DNA of 8,986 nt, from the NCBI GenBank assembly GCA_012798485.1, contig JAAZND010000042.1, positions 1 to 8,986 on the forward strand, in the 5' to 3' direction. Shown one piece after another: positions 5,858 to 8,986 of the stretch; the first letter of the stretch is position 1; each line of letters starts with the position of its first letter. Source of the stretch: Candidatus Beckwithbacteria bacterium (lineage in GTDB: Bacteria > Patescibacteriota > Microgenomatia > UBA1400 > UBA1449). Both the position numbers and the translations under genes were made by a program. Below the pieces are notes generated by a model that ran no database searches, was not told the origin of the DNA, and saw only the letters and a list, made by a program, of their open reading frames with translations.

Positions 5858-8203
5858 TTATAATCTTGCTCTTTGAGCAATTTCGGCTTCAACTAATTCT
5901 CTATCTCTACCATATTTAAGACGGGAAAGCTGGATAATCATTTCCGCCAGTTTGGGATTTTTGAGTTTGTTATAAACCGTAAGATCTTTAGCAAGATCGA
6001 TGGTAAAAGGTGGCACTGGTTCATTTTTGACAATAGTTTTGATAAAAATATTGTATTTTTCTACATTCAAAAGGTCTGTTTCTGTAAAAGTCGGAGCAAA
6101 TTCATGCTGCAGATAGTTGGCATCTGTCACACCCACACGGAAAGAAACAATAGTGCCCACGTTACCAAAAATAGCATTTTTGACAGATTCTTCGATCTGA
6201 CCAATAAACTGATTCGCCACAATTAAATTAAGATGGTATTTACGAGCTTCTGATAAAATTTGGGCAAAATCAGGTGTAGCAAAATTTTGGAACTCATCAA
6301 CATACAGGAAAAAATCAGGACGAAATTCTTCAGCTACATCCTGACGACTCATGGCTGCCATCAAAATTTTGGGAACTAGGATAAGACCTAAAAAGTTAGA
6401 ATTTTCCTCACCAATAATACCTTTTGATAAATTAACCAAAAGAATTTTTTTCTCATCCATGGCTTTACGAAAATCAAAACCAGATTGAGCTTGCCCGATC
6501 ATATTACGCATCATGCGATCAGTGACGAAACGGCCAAACTTAGAAGCAATATAGTCCAAAACTTCTGATTTATGAAAATCATTGGTTTGGGCAATTTGAT
6601 CAGTCCAATAACGACGAATCATTGGATCAGTCACTTTGGGTAAAATTTCATTGACATATTTTTGGTCGGTCAGAATTCTGACCACCTCAACAAAAGTGGC
6701 TCCTTCCTCATACATTACTGTCAGCATAGCATTACGCACAGCGTGCTCAAAACGAGGACCAATAATCCCAGTACGATTAGGATCAAACAGTTTATACATG
6801 AGGTTAATAATGGCTGAAGTAATAAAATTTTTCTGTTCTTCAGAATGAGCCTCCATAATATTTAAGCCCAGTGGCCTTTGAAAATCTGCTGGATTAAAAT
6901 AAATCACATCTTCAGCTCTTTCTGCCGGCATCATTTCCAAAACATCTTTGATAAAATCTCCATGAGGATCTATAGCACAAACGCCATAGCCAGCTCTAAT
7001 ATCTTGCATAATCAGGTCAACCAGTAGTTTAGATTTACCAGTACCAGTTTTCCCGATAATATACATATGTCTTTGACGATCCTGTAAAGTCATATAAACT
7101 TTTCGTTCCTGACCTCGATATTTATTAAGACCAATAAAAGTACCTTCAGTCGCAATTCCTTGAGGAGCTGGTGCTTTTTTGGCATTTAGCCAATAAATAT
7201 GAGGTGTTTCCACACTTTTATTGGGAAAATGATAAATCGTGGCTAGCTCTTCTGAAGATAAAATTGATTTTCCGCCTAAAAAAGGAAAATAACGATAAAT
7301 AAAATCAATCATAAACATTTTCTGCATCAGCCATTTAGTTAACCAGTTAAAATGAGTGGTAAAACCATTCAAATCAGAAGTAAATTGATTAAAAGCAGAA
7401 ATAATATTGTCTAAATGCATTTTAGCTCTGGGAATATCAGATGAGGAAACTACTATTCTTACTGCCACTTCAAAGCCAACTTTACTGCATTTATTTTCAA
7501 TCGCATCATAAGTTTTGGGATCAATATTATATTTTGCCTGATCTGGATTAGATTCTGTTTTTTTGGTTTTAGAAATAAAACTACGGCCAGCATGAGACCA
7601 AGATTTATCAGTGGGAGAAACTAGAATTTGAATAGAACAACCTTCATCATCACCCATTTTTGCCAAAGAAGAAGTGATGGAAGAAAGAGGATCAGTTGCT
7701 AAATCTTTATAAACTTTAATCGGATTATAATTTCCACCTTTAAGTTTCAGAGAGGCAAAAGCAATCTTGCCAGTTTTGGAAAAAATATTATATTCATCTA
7801 CTTCTTTGACCTCGACTCCTGGATAAGCTCCAAAAATTTGTTTTTCTACCAAATCTTGTAATTTCTTTTCTACTGCTACATAAAATCTGATATCTTCTTT
7901 TTTCCCTACTAATTCAAAAGTAATATGCGGCTGCGGATCCAAAAAACTCAAAAAGCCAGTTTTACGAATAGCATACAAAGAAGCAAAAAGTTGTTCTGCT
8001 GCATCAATTTTGACTTCATTTTCTCTTGGCATAGCTACCTGCAACAAAACCGTATTTAAAGATGTTTCTTCCCGATTACGATGTCTCCAAAAAAGCACTA
8101 AAATATATACCACTCCAGCCATAGCTGCCAAAGTCAAAAGCAGAATAAAAATCCAAAAAGTAAAATTGGTTAACTGATAAGTAATGCTTATTAAATCCGT
8201 CAT
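5858..8203 (-). CDS. Membrane-anchored VirD4/TraG/HerA-like ATPase (type IV coupling-protein-like)
   Basis: The 781-residue protein has one N-terminal hydrophobic segment (about residues 14-39) followed by basic residues (WRHRNR), so the bulk is cytoplasmic. Residues 50-340 form a conserved-looking alpha/beta domain of the kind seen in CPR 'DUF8128'-type proteins (named from memory). The ATPase core follows: Walker A GKTGTGKS at 384-391, an IDPHGDF strand at 411-417, Walker B FFLYVDE with D636/E637, then NQF at 664-666 as a sensor. This order and the DEFQNF context match the VirD4/TraD/TraG and HerA branch of RecA-like hexameric pumps, which drive DNA or protein across membranes. The ATG at 8203 follows the upstream stop by 12 nt and is preceded by a TATAAT, with no Shine-Dalgarno. 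No relaxase or VirB4 is present in the window, so whether the substrate is conjugative DNA, imported DNA or protein is open. Confidence 0.92.
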   Translation of the reverse strand: MTDLISITYQLTNFTFWIFILLLTLAAMAGVVYILVLFWRHRNREETSLNTVLLQVAMPRENEVKIDAAEQLFASLYAIRKTGFLSFLDPQPHITFELVGKKEDIRFYVAVEKKLQDLVEKQIFGAYPGVEVKEVDEYNIFSKTGKIAFASLKLKGGNYNPIKVYKDLATDPLSSITSSLAKMGDDEGCSIQILVSPTDKSWSHAGRSFISKTKKTESNPDQAKYNIDPKTYDAIENKCSKVGFEVAVRIVVSSSDIPRAKMHLDNIISAFNQFTSDLNGFTTHFNWLTKWLMQKMFMIDFIYRYFPFLGGKSILSSEELATIYHFPNKSVETPHIYWLNAKKAPAPQGIATEGTFIGLNKYRGQERKVYMTLQDRQRHMYIIGKTGTGKSKLLVDLIMQDIRAGYGVCAIDPHGDFIKDVLEMMPAERAEDVIYFNPADFQRPLGLNIMEAHSEEQKNFITSAIINLMYKLFDPNRTGIIGPRFEHAVRNAMLTVMYEEGATFVEVVRILTDQKYVNEILPKVTDPMIRRYWTDQIAQTNDFHKSEVLDYIASKFGRFVTDRMMRNMIGQAQSGFDFRKAMDEKKILLVNLSKGIIGEENSNFLGLILVPKILMAAMSRQDVAEEFRPDFFLYVDEFQNFATPDFAQILSEARKYHLNLIVANQFIGQIEESVKNAIFGNVGTIVSFRVGVTDANYLQHEFAPTFTETDLLNVEKYNIFIKTIVKNEPVPPFTIDLAKDLTVYNKLKNPKLAEMIIQLSRLKYGRDRELVEAEIAQRARL

Positions 8204-8214
8204 AGATTAAATAT

Positions 8215-8220
8215 ATTATA
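8215..8220 (-). promoter_or_regulatory. TATAAT -10-like box before the ATPase gene
   Basis: TATAAT on the minus strand overlaps the TAA stop of the upstream gene and ends 11 nt before the ATG at 8203, predicting a leader of about five bases. The -35 region is only A/T-rich. It would let the ATPase gene be transcribed separately from its upstream partner. Confidence 0.45.
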
Positions 8221-8929
8221 TCTCTTGTTTCTTAAAAAAAACTCTTTGTGGTGCAAGTAAAATATTACGGTGACACCAAAGAGCCAGCCAACGAATAGAA
8301 TTGACAATTTTTTTTCTTAAACCTTTTTCCATTTCATCTTGAACAAGAGGTAAGATAATTTTTTGTTTGGGAATTTTGGTCGCAGCTTCCAAAATCTCTT
8401 TATATTGCTCATTATCTACTGGATCAGGTATAGTTAAATCTTCAACATTATCAACTTTCTCCATATATTTTTCTACTTCTGCTGGAATCTCGAATTCTGT
8501 TTTATTTTCCACCAATGGACCCGTTTCTGGAGAATTTTTGCTTATCAATTGATCTTTAATTTCCTTAGTTTTGCCAGTTGTAGCTGAACTAGTAAGGTTT
8601 GAGGTTAAAGTAGAATCATCTGTTGAGGAATCTACCAAAGCCGACGGATCAAAACCAGCAGCACCAGTAGTATATTGTTCTGAACCAAAATCATCCAATC
8701 TTTCATTAAAAAAAGAAGGTCGATTACTTAATCTTTGTTGATTTAATTTCTGAGTTTCTTCTTTTTGTTTTTTTATTTGCTCAATTTGTTGTTTTTCTTC
8801 CTGTTGTTTTAAATCTTGAAGTTTGGTGATATTGTCTTGAATTTGAGAAGCAATGGCATTTCCTGATACTTGTGAAGGATTTTGATTAACTATATTGGAA
8901 TTAGTTTGATTATCTTGTTGGGCAGACAC
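8216..8929 (-). CDS. Q/N-rich, largely disordered protein with conserved-looking C-terminus, upstream of the ATPase
   Basis: The 237-residue protein starts at GTG; no ATG or TTG lies in frame between it and the stop codon about 40 nt further upstream. Residues 1-70 are Q/N/K-rich, with a charged coiled-coil stretch at about 35-65 (many EKQQ-type repeats). Residues 70-145 are Ser/Thr/Asp-rich and probably disordered. From about 146 the sequence looks ordered: an acidic helix, a TIPDPVDNEQY turn, then ILPLVQDEMEKGL and NSIRWLALWCHRN near the C-terminus, whose Trp-rich amphipathic helix could touch the membrane or a partner. There is no signal peptide or true membrane span. The gene ends 12 nt before the ATPase gene, so the product is probably an accessory or adaptor of that ATPase (inference from position). 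I do not recognise the family, though short disordered proteins with this kind of tail occur beside such ATPases in CPR genomes as I recall them. Confidence 0.8.
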   Translation of the reverse strand: MSAQQDNQTNSNIVNQNPSQVSGNAIASQIQDNITKLQDLKQQEEKQQIEQIKKQKEETQKLNQQRLSNRPSFFNERLDDFGSEQYTTGAAGFDPSALVDSSTDDSTLTSNLTSSATTGKTKEIKDQLISKNSPETGPLVENKTEFEIPAEVEKYMEKVDNVEDLTIPDPVDNEQYKEILEAATKIPKQKIILPLVQDEMEKGLRKKIVNSIRWLALWCHRNILLAPQRVFFKKQEI

Positions 8930-8932
8930 TTT

Positions 8933-8938
8933 ATTATA
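8933..8938 (-). promoter_or_regulatory. TATAAT -10-like box at the head of the leftward operon
   Basis: A perfect TATAAT on the minus strand ends only 3 nt before the GTG at 8929. A normal 6-7 nt spacing would place the transcription start just inside the annotated codons, so either initiation is unusually close or the true promoter is further upstream. The place of the -35 is taken by CCCTAAA-type heptamers rather than by a TTGACA-like hexamer. Confidence 0.45.
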
Positions 8939-8942
8939 AAAA

Positions 8943-8963
8943 TTTAGGGTATAGGGTTTAGGG
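8943..8963. repeat. Three tandem telomere-like heptamers (TTTAGGG / TATAGGG / TTTAGGG)
   Basis: TTTAGGG at 8943-8949 and 8957-8963 flank TATAGGG at 8950-8956, followed by one more G, giving three evenly spaced G-runs on the plus strand. The array sits directly upstream of the -10 box of the leftward operon. It may be an operator, a minisatellite remnant or a G-rich structure-forming tract; three G-runs are one short of an intramolecular quadruplex. Confidence 0.7.
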
Positions 8964-8982
8964 GTTATGTTTTAATCCTAAA
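8957..8982. repeat. Short inverted repeat TTTAGG...CCTAAA
   Basis: TTTAGG (8957-8962) and CCTAAA (8977-8982) are reverse complements separated by 14 nt. The left arm is part of the heptamer array. The window ends at 8986, so further copies beyond it cannot be seen. It could be an operator for the leftward operon or for a divergent gene outside the window. Confidence 0.4.
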
Positions 8983-8986
8983 ACCT

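Noticed and set aside
6636..6848. Plus-strand open frame of 70 codons inside the ATPase gene
   Set aside because: It is an antisense shadow of a well-supported ATPase domain.
8367..8552. Plus-strand open frame of 61 codons antisense to the 237-aa protein
   Set aside because: It is a Ser-rich shadow frame without promoter or family resemblance.
1..8986. Alternative genetic code (UGA as Gly), CRISPR array, insertion sequence or rRNA
   Set aside because: The long frames hold under the standard code with TAA stops. I found no regularly spaced direct repeats of spacer type, no transposase and no rRNA-like sequence.

Overview
The window looks like a piece of a Candidate Phyla Radiation (Patescibacteria) genome, most plausibly of the Microgenomates type. 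This is inferred from the AT-rich DNA (roughly one third GC by eye), the absence of Shine-Dalgarno sequences at every visible start, the near-universal TAA stops, an intergenic element built on the motif ATGCTGAA...TTCAGCAT, and the gene content: a VirD4/TraG-like ATPase, a membrane protein with a C-terminal M23 domain, and proteins with no obvious relatives. The standard bacterial code fits. No reading frame is broken by TGA, so the UGA=Gly code of Gracilibacteria/Absconditabacteria does not apply. The exact phylum cannot be fixed without a marker gene.

Layout: positions 1-5587 carry four rightward genes packed with gaps of 3 to 27 nt. They are the 3' part of a protein ending in a Cys4 zinc ribbon (open to the window edge), a polytopic membrane protein with HELSH (site-2-protease/M50-like), an 869-aa membrane protein with a large cytoplasmic N-terminus and an extracytoplasmic M23 (LytM) peptidase domain, and a single-pass membrane-anchored extracytoplasmic protein. 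Positions 5588-5857 form the convergent junction. It holds a leftward tRNA-Ile whose anticodon is UAU, two diverged copies of a small palindromic repeat 60 nt apart, and a strong leftward promoter just after the stop of the next gene. Positions 5858-8929 carry a two-gene leftward operon: a disordered Q/N-rich protein with a conserved-looking C-terminus, then a 781-aa membrane-anchored VirD4/TraG-like ATPase. The last 57 nt hold that operon's promoter, overlaid by three telomere-like heptamers.

How the genes may work together (inference): the ATPase resembles a DNA- or protein-pumping coupling protein. The M23 membrane protein would open the peptidoglycan, the anchored protein of 4571-5587 would sit on the outer face, and the HELSH protein could process membrane partners. 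Together these could be part of a divergent type IV secretion, pilus or DNA-uptake machine. No VirB4, pilin or relaxase lies inside the window, so this is a proposal only.

The most notable sequence-level signals are (1) a TATAAT or TG-n-TAAAAT box 3-11 nt before all five visible start codons, with no Shine-Dalgarno, pointing to leaderless or near-leaderless mRNAs made gene by gene; (2) tRNA-Ile(UAU) in place of the usual lysidine-modified CAU tRNA for AUA; and (3) a strong promoter placed about 140 nt upstream of that tRNA, with both repeat hairpins in the leader.
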